From: Verrucomicrobiaceae bacterium
GTDB lineage: Bacteria; Verrucomicrobiota; Verrucomicrobiia; Verrucomicrobiales; Verrucomicrobiaceae
Assembly: GCA_015075365.1 (NCBI GenBank)
Contig: JABTUN010000001.1
Span: 1,612,001 to 1,676,000 of the forward strand
DNA: 64,000 nt
Reading direction: 5' to 3'
This document shows, one piece after another, positions 55,005 through 63,268 of this stretch. The notes beneath the pieces were generated by a model. That model had not been told where the DNA came from. It ran no database searches and saw only the letters and a list, made by a program, of their open reading frames with translations. The first letter of the stretch is position 1. The number at the start of each line of letters is the position of its first letter. The position numbers and the translations under genes were made by a program.

Positions 55005-55907
55005 TCACCTGGCCTCAGCGAGGCTCAAAGCCTGCCGATAGAACGGCCAGTTGTCCTCGCCGAGCGCATTGAGCACGAGATTCGGGTTGTGCGGGATATC
55101 GGGCAGCTGGCGGTAGGTGTGCGGGATCTTCAAAGCGTCGAGATGCTGCTTGAACTCGCGATTGAAGCCGAGCGTCTCATCGCGATCACCGATGATTTGG
55201 CGGATGAGGAGGCCGGAGCGCAGCTTTTCGGCGTTTTGCTCGACGATGAGCCACGGGCTCTGGGCGCGGTAATACGACATGTCGCCGCCATACACGGTGC
55301 CGAGCACCTGATCGCGACCGCGTGGGCCGGCGCGAGGCGCTTCATTGAAATCCGGCTGCAAAGGCCCGGCACCTAGCAACGACACGCCAGCGAAGAGCTG
55401 CGGATGTTTGAAGCCCAGCCTTGCGGCACCATAGCCGCCCATGCTGAAGCCTTCGATGATGCGGCCTTCGCGTTTCGCCAGCGTGCGGAAGCTATGGTCG
55501 ATGTGCGGGATGAGTTCCTCGATGAACATCGTCTCCAGCTTCACCGTGCCGTCCTTCCAATCACACCACATGCCCATCGGCAGGCCATTGGGGAAGACCA
55601 TGATCATCGGCGGGATTTTCCCAGCCCGCATGGCCTCGCCATAGCGCTGCGCCACCTGCGCGGCAGCACCGGGCGAGCTGCCGCCGCTGCCATGCAGCCA
55701 GTAGAGCACGGGAAAGCGGCGTTCCTTCTCTGTGTCGTGGCTCTCCGGCGTGAAGACGTAGCAGCTCACCTGTTCACCGGCCGTTTTGCTGTCAAAAAGC
55801 ACGCGCTGCATGCGCGGTGCGCCCGTCTCCGGCAGCACCCAGACATGTTTTTGCCGGGCGAGTGAAGTCGAGGCACAGAACAAGGCGAAGAGCAGAACTA
55901 TCTTCAT
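55005..55907 (-). CDS. Secreted esterase D-like alpha/beta hydrolase
   Basis: The 300-residue protein has a signal peptide (MKIVLLFALFCASTSLA). The esterase D/feruloyl-esterase pattern is VSCYVFTPESHDTEKERRFPVLYWLHGSGGS (oxyanion region), IIEGFSMGGYGAARLGFKHPQLF (nucleophile S in GFSMGG), GDRDETLGF (acid) and DIPHNPNLVL (late H). Enzymes of this group hydrolyse feruloyl, acetyl or siderophore esters. It lies upstream of the phosphatase-like operon with a 46-bp gap, so it may head it. Confidence 0.88.
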   Translation of the reverse strand: MKIVLLFALFCASTSLARQKHVWVLPETGAPRMQRVLFDSKTAGEQVSCYVFTPESHDTEKERRFPVLYWLHGSGGSSPGAAAQVAQRYGEAMRAGKIPPMIMVFPNGLPMGMWCDWKDGTVKLETMFIEELIPHIDHSFRTLAKREGRIIEGFSMGGYGAARLGFKHPQLFAGVSLLGAGPLQPDFNEAPRAGPRGRDQVLGTVYGGDMSYYRAQSPWLIVEQNAEKLRSGLLIRQIIGDRDETLGFNREFKQHLDALKIPHTYRQLPDIPHNPNLVLNALGEDNWPFYRQALSLAEAR

Positions 55908-55957
55908 GGGCAGGCTGGAACCGGCGTGAACAGCGATGGTTTCAACTCGGCGACGCC

Positions 55958-55988
55958 CTCAGCTCATCTTGCGGAGCAAGATGGCTAC
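55958..55988 (-). repeat. GTAG hairpin (family B), single copy
   Basis: On the minus strand: GTAG-C-CATCTTGC-TCC-GCAAGATG-AGCTGAG, identical to the 41690-41720 copy and preceded by CCAGCAAA. Here it lies about 43 bp after the end of the PVC dehydrogenase gene and about 50 bp before the esterase start, not on a stop codon. Confidence 0.75.
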
Positions 55989-56030
55989 TTTGCTGGCGCC
56001 AACAGGACGCTCGAACGAGACTGAATCATC

Positions 56031-59000
56031 TCACTTCGCCACCTTCTCCCTCTCATCGCCGTGGGCGTCGGCGTCTTGTTTGGGGGCGGTGGTGTGGTCG
56101 CGGGTGCGGAGGTAGGCGACGAGATCGCGCAGCATCGGCGGCGGCAGGGCCATCGCCATGGGTGGCATGGCGGACACGGGCGGGGTGACGGTCTTGACCT
56201 GGCTGCGAGGGTAGGTGCTCGCCTTGCCGTCCAGGCCGATGATGGTGAGCTTCTCCGGCGTGTCTTCGGTGATGCGGCCTGCCACGAGCGCGCCATCTGC
56301 GAGCGTCACCGAGGACATGCCGTAACCGGCGGCGATCTCGGCATTCGGATTCAGGAGGGACTCGACGATTTTCTCGGGCTTCAAGCGCTCGGCCACGAGA
56401 TCGAGCGCCGGGCCCTGGATGCCGCCGTCGTTGCCGACTTTATGGCACTGGAGGCAGGCGCCTTGATTGCGAAAGACGACTTCACCGGCCTTCGGATCGC
56501 CACCGGTGATGCTGAGCATGGGCACGGCATCCATGGCGCTGGCGGCAAAGGCGGCGGCGGCCTGCTGCGCGGCGGTGTCCTTGGAGGTTTGCAGCGCGAG
56601 GAAGAGATCGAGCCACAACTCGCGGCGCAGGCCGTTGGCTTCGCGCTTGGTCCAGCGATCCAGCGCCTCGGCGGGTTGCAGCGCGGCAATGATCTCCAGG
56701 CCGGCGCGCGCGGCTGGCAGCGGGGCGCTGTCGGCGGCCTTGCGGGCGGCATCGGCGAGGCCGTCGAGCTTCATCGCGAGGCCGTGGCGCAGCGCGGCGG
56801 CGGCGACTTCGGCATTCGTGTCCGTCAGATGTGCGGCGACGAGCCTGCGGGCTTCATCAGGCGATGATTTGACGAGACTGTCGAGCGCGGCGGTGCGGAC
56901 AGCCGCCTGCTGCTTTGCATCACTGACCAGAGTGGAGAGCGTGGTTGTTTCAAGCTGGGTGCCGGTGTCATCAGCGAGCTTCAAGGCGAGTGCGGCAAGC
57001 TTCTGCGGAGGCTGGCTGGCGAGGAACTGCTTCAAGGCATCGCCGATGCTGCCGCCGAGGTCCTTGAGGCTTCGCGCCTCGCCAGGGATCGGGCGGTGGC
57101 CGCCGAGCACGGGATCGGTGGTGATGCGTTTTTCCCACAGGCGCAGTCCATGCAACGCGGCCTCGCGCACGCTGATGTCGAGCGTGGCATTTGCGGCGTG
57201 CCGGAGGAGCAGGCGGGCGTGATCGGCACTGCCCTTGCGATAGCTGGCGCAGACGATGCGGCGCTGCAAGAGCAGGGGCATGTCGGCGGTGGGCGTCAGT
57301 TTTGCCAAAGCCTCGCCAGCCGCAGTGTCGAGCGCCGCAGTGTCGTAGATGGCGCGGATGGCTTCATCGCGAATGGCAGCATCTTTGTCGGCCAGGAAAC
57401 GGACGAGTTCGGCGCTCTCCTGATGACGAAGCTGGAGCACGGCGAGCAGGCGCAGCTCCGCGCTGGCATCGCTGGCGAGAGCGATGGCGCTTCCGACAGT
57501 GCCGAGGCGTTTCAAGGCTGTGCCACAGGCATGACGCAGCACGATGTCAGTGCCTGCGTTGGCTTTCGCCGCTGCATGAATGGCCGCGATGGCGGCAGCA
57601 TCGCCAGGTTTTGCCACACGGCTCAGTGCGATGATGGCGAGCGACTTCACGCGCGGTGATTCATCGCCGATCATTTCGAGCAGACGGGCCTGCACGTCTT
57701 CGCCACCAGCATCGCCGAGCACACGGGCGGCATTAGCGCGGATTTCGGCATCTGTGTCTTTGGAAAGCTCGATGAGCGCGGCCCGAGCTGCTGCTTCGTT
57801 CTGTCGTGCGAACTGTCCAAGACCCCAAACACCATTCAAACGGCTCGCGACTGGCTGGGCGACATTTTTGGCTGCGGCGAGCAGCACAGCCTGTCCGGCC
57901 TCGCCGCGTTTGACGAGTTCAAACTGCGCCATCTGACGCAAGCGGCGGTCCGGTGATGTCAGCGCGGTGGCGAGCTGATCCGGTGAATCCGATGTCAGTC
58001 CGCGCTTGAAGGTCGCGGCGAGTTCTGCGGCCGCTTTTTGCAGAGACGCCTCCTTGGGCGTGAGTTTATGGATCGCGCCATTGGAGTTCACGGACCAGCC
58101 GCCGCCGAAGTCGCAAATGTAGATGCTGCCGTCAAAGCCCTGCTCGACATCGCTGGCACCCACGCCTTCGACGATGACTTCCTCGCTGGCGACCGTGAAG
58201 CCCGCGCCGCTGCCCTTCACGCCATAAGCGGTGATCTTGCAGCTCTGCGGCGCACCGCCGTAGTCGGCGAGCAGGAACTTCCCACGCAAATCCTCCGGCG
58301 CGGTCTGCCCTGTGATCCAGGCGAGGCCGGAGGGACCGCGGCTCACATTTGCCGCAGGCGGATAGGCCCACTGGGGACGGTTTTCGCCCTGCGTGGCAAA
58401 CATCTGCTCCGCCACCCACACGCTGACCTTGGGATGAAACTGCTCCCAGTCCATGTGGTCCACATACTGATGCGCGCACTGGTGGCTCATGTCCCAGCCG
58501 GAGTCCGTGCCCTCGAGCGCATAGACCATGCGCGCCTTGTCCCCGATGTCGCCGGTGTTGTCGAAGGTGAAAAGATTGCCGTGCTCGTCGAAGGCCAGCT
58601 CGGTGGGATTGCGCAGACCGTTGCAGAAGACCTCGAAGCCCGTGCCATCCGACTCACAGCGGAAGATCGCACCCTTGCCTCCAGCCTCGAAAACTTTGCC
58701 CTCCTTCGTGGTCGCATGATAGCCGCGGTCGCCGACACTGAAATACAGGCGACCGTCCGGCCCGCGCACGATGCCGTGCAGATCATGCCCGATGAAGGAA
58801 ACGCGCACCCCGAAGCCGGTGACCAGCGGATCATTCGTGTCGGCGACGCCATCATCGTTCGCGTCGGTGAGCTTTCTCACACTCGGGATGCAGGTGAAAT
58901 ACACCGCGTCATCCTCCGGCAGCACGGAGAAGCCAAGACCGTCGAGCTGCTCATAGAAGCTGTCCGCAAAGACGCTGTGCTTGTCCGCCGCGCCGTTGCC

Positions 59001-59435
59001 ATCGGCGTCCTCCAGGCGGATGAGCCGGTCGGCGGTGTTCGTCCAGAAGCCCTCGGGCACACGGCCTGGAATGGAGTTTTGCAGCTTCACACGGTCCTCG
59101 AGTGTCCGGGACTGAAAATCACCTCTGATGAATTCATTGATGCCGCGCAGGTCCGCCACGCCCTGCCAGAAGCGGTTCACCTCTGCGACGAAGATGCGTC
59201 CCTTGCGGTCAATGCCGAGGCTTCCGGGGTTCTGCACAAAGGGAAAGCGCACCCAGGTGCTGACGCTGAGCCCGGGATGCTTCACCAGGCCGGAAAAGGA
59301 TTCCGGCTGGTTTTTCATCGCCGGCATCTCGGTCACGATGTCCTGCCGGCGCTGCTGCATTTCCTGCGGCGTGAGCGCGTGTGCGGAAATGGCGGCGAGC
59401 AGGACGAGGATGGCAGGAAGGGACGGCTTTTGCAT
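56031..59435 (-). CDS. PVC-type haem-binding dehydrogenase with HEAT repeats and cytochrome c
   Basis: The 1134-residue protein has a signal peptide (MQKPSLPAILVLLAAISAHA). A soluble-glucose-dehydrogenase-like propeller fills the first 460 residues (PGSLGIDRKGRIFVAEVNRFW, GLRNPTELAFDEHGNLFTFDNTGDIGDKA, CDFGGGWSVNSNGAIHKLTPKEA). Armadillo/HEAT-like helices follow (AEIRANAARVLGDAGGEDVQ..., ALKRLGTVGSAIAL). The C-terminal cytochrome c has CLQCH near residue 992 with distal MPPMAMALP. Such proteins oxidise sugars or alcohols and pass electrons to a membrane chain. It probably forms a unit with its neighbours of the electron-transfer type. Substrate unknown. Confidence 0.9.
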   Translation of the reverse strand: MQKPSLPAILVLLAAISAHALTPQEMQQRRQDIVTEMPAMKNQPESFSGLVKHPGLSVSTWVRFPFVQNPGSLGIDRKGRIFVAEVNRFWQGVADLRGINEFIRGDFQSRTLEDRVKLQNSIPGRVPEGFWTNTADRLIRLEDADGNGAADKHSVFADSFYEQLDGLGFSVLPEDDAVYFTCIPSVRKLTDANDDGVADTNDPLVTGFGVRVSFIGHDLHGIVRGPDGRLYFSVGDRGYHATTKEGKVFEAGGKGAIFRCESDGTGFEVFCNGLRNPTELAFDEHGNLFTFDNTGDIGDKARMVYALEGTDSGWDMSHQCAHQYVDHMDWEQFHPKVSVWVAEQMFATQGENRPQWAYPPAANVSRGPSGLAWITGQTAPEDLRGKFLLADYGGAPQSCKITAYGVKGSGAGFTVASEEVIVEGVGASDVEQGFDGSIYICDFGGGWSVNSNGAIHKLTPKEASLQKAAAELAATFKRGLTSDSPDQLATALTSPDRRLRQMAQFELVKRGEAGQAVLLAAAKNVAQPVASRLNGVWGLGQFARQNEAAARAALIELSKDTDAEIRANAARVLGDAGGEDVQARLLEMIGDESPRVKSLAIIALSRVAKPGDAAAIAAIHAAAKANAGTDIVLRHACGTALKRLGTVGSAIALASDASAELRLLAVLQLRHQESAELVRFLADKDAAIRDEAIRAIYDTAALDTAAGEALAKLTPTADMPLLLQRRIVCASYRKGSADHARLLLRHAANATLDISVREAALHGLRLWEKRITTDPVLGGHRPIPGEARSLKDLGGSIGDALKQFLASQPPQKLAALALKLADDTGTQLETTTLSTLVSDAKQQAAVRTAALDSLVKSSPDEARRLVAAHLTDTNAEVAAAALRHGLAMKLDGLADAARKAADSAPLPAARAGLEIIAALQPAEALDRWTKREANGLRRELWLDLFLALQTSKDTAAQQAAAAFAASAMDAVPMLSITGGDPKAGEVVFRNQGACLQCHKVGNDGGIQGPALDLVAERLKPEKIVESLLNPNAEIAAGYGMSSVTLADGALVAGRITEDTPEKLTIIGLDGKASTYPRSQVKTVTPPVSAMPPMAMALPPPMLRDLVAYLRTRDHTTAPKQDADAHGDEREKVAK

Positions 59436-59505
59436 GCGGACGGAAGGATTTTACGAAAAAGCTACCACAAGTGGGTTCAGCTTTGTCCGGAAAATCTGCC
59501 GGCTG

Positions 59506-59524
59506 CGGCATGGCCGCCATGCCG
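59506..59524 (-). terminator. Hairpin after the PQQ-propeller gene
   Basis: On the minus strand CGGCATGG-CGG-CCATGCCG forms an 8-bp stem starting 5 bp after the stop. It lacks a clear U tract, so it may be a transcript-end or attenuator rather than an intrinsic terminator. Confidence 0.4.
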
Positions 59525-59529
59525 TCGCC

Positions 59530-60834
59530 TCAAGGCAGCGCGTTGTTCTTCGAGCCCACGCACATCAACTCCTTGCCGGTGCGGATGTAAATGCGGCCGT
59601 TCGCGATGGCGGGGGTGGCGTTGATCGGTGCGCCGAGTTTGGTGGCGGCGAGACGCTCGAACTTCGTGCCTGCCTTGATGACGATGAGGTCGCCCTGCTG
59701 GCTGCCGCAGTAGATCTTGCCATCGGCGGCGACGGGGCTGCTGAAGAACTTCGCACTCCCTTGCACGCCTTCCACACGCTCCTCGTAAAGCGTTTTGCCG
59801 GTCCTGGACTCGACGCAGCGCAGAATGCCCCCATCACCGAGCAGATACAGGTGCTCGCCGATCATGAGCGGCGAGGGCGTGTAGGGCAGGCCTTTCGGAA
59901 CCTCGAAATCCACGGCGACAGGCTTGCCGCTTTTCAGATCAATCGCCGCCACTTCCTTCACGCCGCCGCCGGACCCGAAGGTGCAGAAGTAGAAGTCACC
60001 GCTGAGCACGCCGGAACCGAGGCTGCGCTGGCGGTAGCCGGGGTTGTGCTTCCAGTTGATGACACCCGTTTTGAGGTCGAGCGCGAAGACGCCGCTGCCG
60101 CTGTTCGCGCAGATGATCTCCTTCTTTCCATCCGCAAGCTGGCGCACGACGGGCGTGGAGTAGGCATTGCTCGTGTAGGGAATCTGCGTGCGCCAGACCT
60201 GTTTGCCGCTGGCCGCATCCAGCCCGACGACACAGGCGGTCCATTTCACATTCGGATCGGTCACGCCGGCCTCCTCGGCATTCCACGAGAACTCGCTGCG
60301 CACGATCATGATGCCGTCCACCACCACGGGCGAGATGCCGGTGCCATGCTCGTGGATGTAGTCGGCCACATGCTCGTTCCGCCACAGCAGCTTGCCAGCG
60401 TGGTCGAGCGCGAGCGCCTGGATGTTGTGGCCGCTGCTCCAGTTGATGTAAACGCGCTGCTCGTCGATGAAGGCGGTGCTGCTGGCGAAGGAATTGAGCG
60501 ATTTGTTGATCTTGTGCGGTTGAAAGGCCTCCTCATGCCGCCACAGCTCGCGTCCGTCCTTCGCCGAATGCGCGATGACGGCGCGCTTGTTGTCCCCCGT
60601 CTCCGCGGTGATGACGATCATGTCCCCCCACAGCACCGGCGAGGACCAGCCCTTCGCCACCGGCACCCGCCAGTGCGTCGTGGCCTCGTCCACCACATTC
60701 GGCAACGGCCCGCTCTCGACGACGCCCGTGCCATTCGGCCCGCGGAAGCGGTTCCAGTCATTCGCAGCGGACAGCATGGTGGCGGAGAGTCCGAGCAGCG
60801 CGGCGAGGGAGAGGCAAAGAGGGCGCAGTTTCAT
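59530..60834 (-). CDS. Secreted PQQ-binding-like beta-propeller protein
   Basis: The 434-residue protein starts MKLRPLCLSLAALLGLSATMLSA (signal peptide). An upstream in-frame ATG would add MKKPSP; an open frame extends much further but is not coding-like. PQQ-type blades are visible: AHSAKDGRELWRHEEAF, ALALDHAGKLLWRNEHV, VGLDAASGKQVWRTQIP, FALDLKTGVINWKHNP, CVESRTGKTLYEERV. The conserved WNRFRGPNGTGV N-terminus is typical of the planctomycete-type PQQ-like outer-membrane-assembly-related propellers. It probably does not bind PQQ itself. Divergent from the DUF1080-like gene. Confidence 0.88.
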   Translation of the reverse strand: MKLRPLCLSLAALLGLSATMLSAANDWNRFRGPNGTGVVESGPLPNVVDEATTHWRVPVAKGWSSPVLWGDMIVITAETGDNKRAVIAHSAKDGRELWRHEEAFQPHKINKSLNSFASSTAFIDEQRVYINWSSGHNIQALALDHAGKLLWRNEHVADYIHEHGTGISPVVVDGIMIVRSEFSWNAEEAGVTDPNVKWTACVVGLDAASGKQVWRTQIPYTSNAYSTPVVRQLADGKKEIICANSGSGVFALDLKTGVINWKHNPGYRQRSLGSGVLSGDFYFCTFGSGGGVKEVAAIDLKSGKPVAVDFEVPKGLPYTPSPLMIGEHLYLLGDGGILRCVESRTGKTLYEERVEGVQGSAKFFSSPVAADGKIYCGSQQGDLIVIKAGTKFERLAATKLGAPINATPAIANGRIYIRTGKELMCVGSKNNALP

Positions 60835-61000
60835 GGGTGAGGGCTTCTTCATACGGCGCAGGCGAGCGACTTTTGAGCACAGAACGGCGTGTCCCGGTGG
60901 CTCTGCATCCTGCAAGCCACGGCCCGAATGACTGCGAGGCTGAACACGTTCACTGGAAGAACACGCAAGTTGGCCGCGCGCGTGCCGTTCACAGCGGCCC

Positions 61001-61729
61001 ATGAAGCGCATCTCCCTATTCTTCGCCGGTCTCGCCGCACTTTCCACCCTGCACGCGGAGGACAAACCGCTCCTCGCGATCCCCGGCGCGGTCATTTTCG
61101 AAAGCAAGCTCGACACGCCTCCTGGCGCGCCCTGGAAGGCCGCCAAGGGCAGATGGGAGCTCGTCGATGGCGTCACACGCGGCTCCGAGCTGCCCGAGGA
61201 CAAGCACGGCGCGGTCACCCGCCTGCCGAACAAGCTGCAGAATTTCATCGTGGAGTATGAGTTCAAGTTCGCCGGGGCGCGCAGCACCAGCCTGTCCATC
61301 AACGCGGTCAAGGACCACATGGCGCGCATCATGATCACGCCGAAGTCCGTCACCATCCAGAAGGACGACAACGACCACGAGGGCCCGGACAAGGCGGTCG
61401 TCTTTGCCCGCTTCTCCGCCGAGCTCGGCGACACCTGGCACAAGGTCCGTCTCGAAATGGTGGGGGACATGATGCTCGGCAAGGTCGATGACCTCATGGC
61501 GTGGGGCGCAAACGACCTTTTCAAAACGGAGAAGGCCGCCCCCGGCTTCACCGTCGGCGGCCAGTCCGTCGATTTCCGCAATCTCGTCATCCGCGAGGCC
61601 ACGCTGAACCCCGCCTGGGAGGAAGTGAAGGCATCCCTGCCCAAGCCCGGCGAAAAAGTGGCCCCCGCTCCCGCCAAAGCCGCTGGCAAAGGCAAAGGGA
61701 AGGGCGGCGCCAAGAAAAAAGCCGAGTGA
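61001..61729 (+). CDS. Secreted DUF1080-like (3-keto-disaccharide hydrolase-type) protein with lysine-rich tail
   Basis: The 242-residue protein has a signal peptide (MKRISLFFAGLAALSTLHA). The mature part is a jelly roll like those of DUF1080 proteins (AVIFESKLDTPPGAPWKAAKGRWELVDG, FIVEYEFKFAGARSTSLSIN, FTVGGQSVDFRNLVIREATL). The C-terminus is a low-complexity basic tail (APAKAAGKGKGKGGAKKKAE) of the kind seen on secreted nucleic-acid- or envelope-binding proteins. DUF1080 domains often attack 3-keto sugars or bind glycans. It is divergent from the PQQ-propeller gene and followed by the DUF3820 gene on the other strand. Confidence 0.75.
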   Translation: MKRISLFFAGLAALSTLHAEDKPLLAIPGAVIFESKLDTPPGAPWKAAKGRWELVDGVTRGSELPEDKHGAVTRLPNKLQNFIVEYEFKFAGARSTSLSINAVKDHMARIMITPKSVTIQKDDNDHEGPDKAVVFARFSAELGDTWHKVRLEMVGDMMLGKVDDLMAWGANDLFKTEKAAPGFTVGGQSVDFRNLVIREATLNPAWEEVKASLPKPGEKVAPAPAKAAGKGKGKGGAKKKAE

Positions 61730-61744
61730 CCGGCGCTGGCGTCT

Positions 61745-62092
61745 TCAAATCCGCATCTCTCCAGACGCGGATGCCTCTCCCTCGTCCATCCGCACCACAC
61801 TGCGTGGCCGCTCCGGCCGCAGCGGTGTCCTGCCGCCATTCCGCTTCCGAAACGGCTCGAACACGCTGTCGCTGCCATCGACCTTCATCTGGTAAACCAT
61901 GCGCAGCAGCTCACCAAGACGTCCCTTCGGGAAACCGGCCTTGTTCGCGAACCAGGCGAGGTATTCCGCCGGAATGTCGAAAATCGGCGCGCCCCTCGGC
62001 GGGAAGTGCGCGGGGCCGAACTTGCCAAAGGGCATGAAGGTGCGGCCGATCTCTTCGAGGTCGCGGCGCATGCGTTCGGCGAGGTCATTCAT
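61745..62092 (-). CDS. DUF3820 protein
   Basis: The 115-residue protein starts MNDLAERMRRDLEEIG and has the DUF3820 pattern MPFGKFGPAHFPPRGAPIFDIPAEYLAWFANKAGFPKGRLGELLRMVYQMKVDG. The family is small, cytoplasmic and conserved in many phyla, with no settled function (once called a quorum-sensing-regulated virulence factor). The C-terminal extension (PLRPERPRSVVRMDEGEASAS) is variable. It follows aroG across a palindromic repeat of about 55 bp. Confidence 0.85.
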   Translation of the reverse strand: MNDLAERMRRDLEEIGRTFMPFGKFGPAHFPPRGAPIFDIPAEYLAWFANKAGFPKGRLGELLRMVYQMKVDGSDSVFEPFRKRNGGRTPLRPERPRSVVRMDEGEASASGEMRI

Positions 62093-62100
62093 GGCGAAAA

Positions 62101-62155
62101 GTGGCCGATTTTCTCCGAAAATCGAGTCTTCCAACTTTTGGAAAAAGTCGGCTAC
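62101..62155. repeat. Compact inverted repeat, diverged member of the REP-like group
   Basis: GTGG-C-CGATTTTCTCCGAAAATCG-AGTC, then CTTCCAACTTTTGGAAAAAG-TCGG-CTAC. The ends AAGTGGCCGA and TCGGCTACTT are inverted relative to each other. The right end gives the TAG stop codon of aroG. Confidence 0.6.
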
Positions 62156-63195
62156 TTCAAAGCCGCATGCGCCTCTCGCAGCAGCTTCTCGGTCGTTTCC
62201 CAGTCGATGCAGGCATCCGTGATGGACTGGCCGCGGACGAGTTGATCGAGCGGCTGCGGGAATTTCTGGTTTCCGCCGACGAGGTTGCTTTCGAGCATCG
62301 CGCCGATGATGGCGCGTTGCCCGGCGGCGCGCTGGCGCACGATTTCGCGGAAGACATCGGGCATGCGGCGGTGGTCCTTGGCGCAGTTGCCGTGGCTGGC
62401 GTCGATCATGATCGCGGGCTTGAGCTTCGCGGCTTCGAGGCCGTCGATGGTCTCCATGACGTTGTCCGCGCCGTAGTTCGGGCCGTTTTCACCGCCACGC
62501 AGGATGATGTGGCAGTCGGGATTGCCGCTGGTGGTCACGGCGGAGGCCACGCCGTCCTCGTTCACGCCGAGGAAGGTCTGCGGCTGCATCGCGGCCTTGA
62601 TCGCGTTGATGGCGGGCACGATGTGCCCAAACGTGCCGTTCTTGAACCCGAGCGGCATCGAGAGGCCGGAGGCCATCTGGCGATGCGTTTGCGATTCCGT
62701 CGTGCGGGCACCGATGGCGCTCCAGGAGATCAAATCGGCGATGTACTGCGGCGTGATGGGATCGAGCAGCTCCGTGGCCGTGGGCAGGCCGAGGTCGAGC
62801 ACGTCGCGCAAGATTTTCCGTGCGAGGCGGAGGCCGTCGGGGATGTTGCAGGTGCCGTCGAGGTCCGGGTCCATGATGAGCCCCTTCCAGCCGACCGTGG
62901 TGCGCGGTTTTTCAAAATAGACGCGCATGACGAGGCAAAGCCGGTCCTTTAATTCCCGCGCCAGCGCCGCGAGCTTCCGCGCATACTCCAAACCGGCCTC
63001 CGGATCATGAATCGAGCACGGACCGAGCACGACGAGGAAACGCGAGTCCATGCCGAAGAGGATGTCGCGGATCTCGCGACGTGATTCGGCGATGAAAGCC
63101 GTCTGCGCCTCCGTCGGCGCGATTTCCGCGACCATGGAGCGCGGCGACGGCAGCGCGATGTTGGAGGCGATGTGGAGATTGGCGGTCTGGCTCAT
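62152..63195 (-). CDS. aroG: 3-deoxy-7-phosphoheptulonate synthase, class I (AroF/AroG/AroH type)
   Basis: The 347-residue protein contains LGPCSIHDP, the metal and phosphate contacts MRVYFEKPRTTVGWKGLIMDP, SWSAIGARTTESQ, LGFKNGTFGHIVPAINAI, ASHGNC and GAMLESNLVGGNQ. It condenses phosphoenolpyruvate and erythrose 4-phosphate at the head of the shikimate pathway. The start MSQTANLHIASN is used because the longer frame reads through an unlikely leader. The isozyme (Phe-, Tyr- or Trp-sensitive) cannot be told from sequence alone. The last codon and stop lie in the palindromic repeat (AAG TAG CC). Confidence 0.94.
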   Translation of the reverse strand: MSQTANLHIASNIALPSPRSMVAEIAPTEAQTAFIAESRREIRDILFGMDSRFLVVLGPCSIHDPEAGLEYARKLAALARELKDRLCLVMRVYFEKPRTTVGWKGLIMDPDLDGTCNIPDGLRLARKILRDVLDLGLPTATELLDPITPQYIADLISWSAIGARTTESQTHRQMASGLSMPLGFKNGTFGHIVPAINAIKAAMQPQTFLGVNEDGVASAVTTSGNPDCHIILRGGENGPNYGADNVMETIDGLEAAKLKPAIMIDASHGNCAKDHRRMPDVFREIVRQRAAGQRAIIGAMLESNLVGGNQKFPQPLDQLVRGQSITDACIDWETTEKLLREAHAALK

Positions 63196-63268
63196 AAAGC
63201 AAACCACCCTAACGGGGAAAAGCGATGCGATGGCAAACGGCAAATTTTTCGTGCGGCCGCCCGCCTTT

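Noticed and set aside
60835..61878. Upstream extension of the PQQ-propeller frame to 61878
   Set aside because: It lies antisense to the DUF1080-like gene and has no signal or domain; the signal peptide at 60834 marks the real start.
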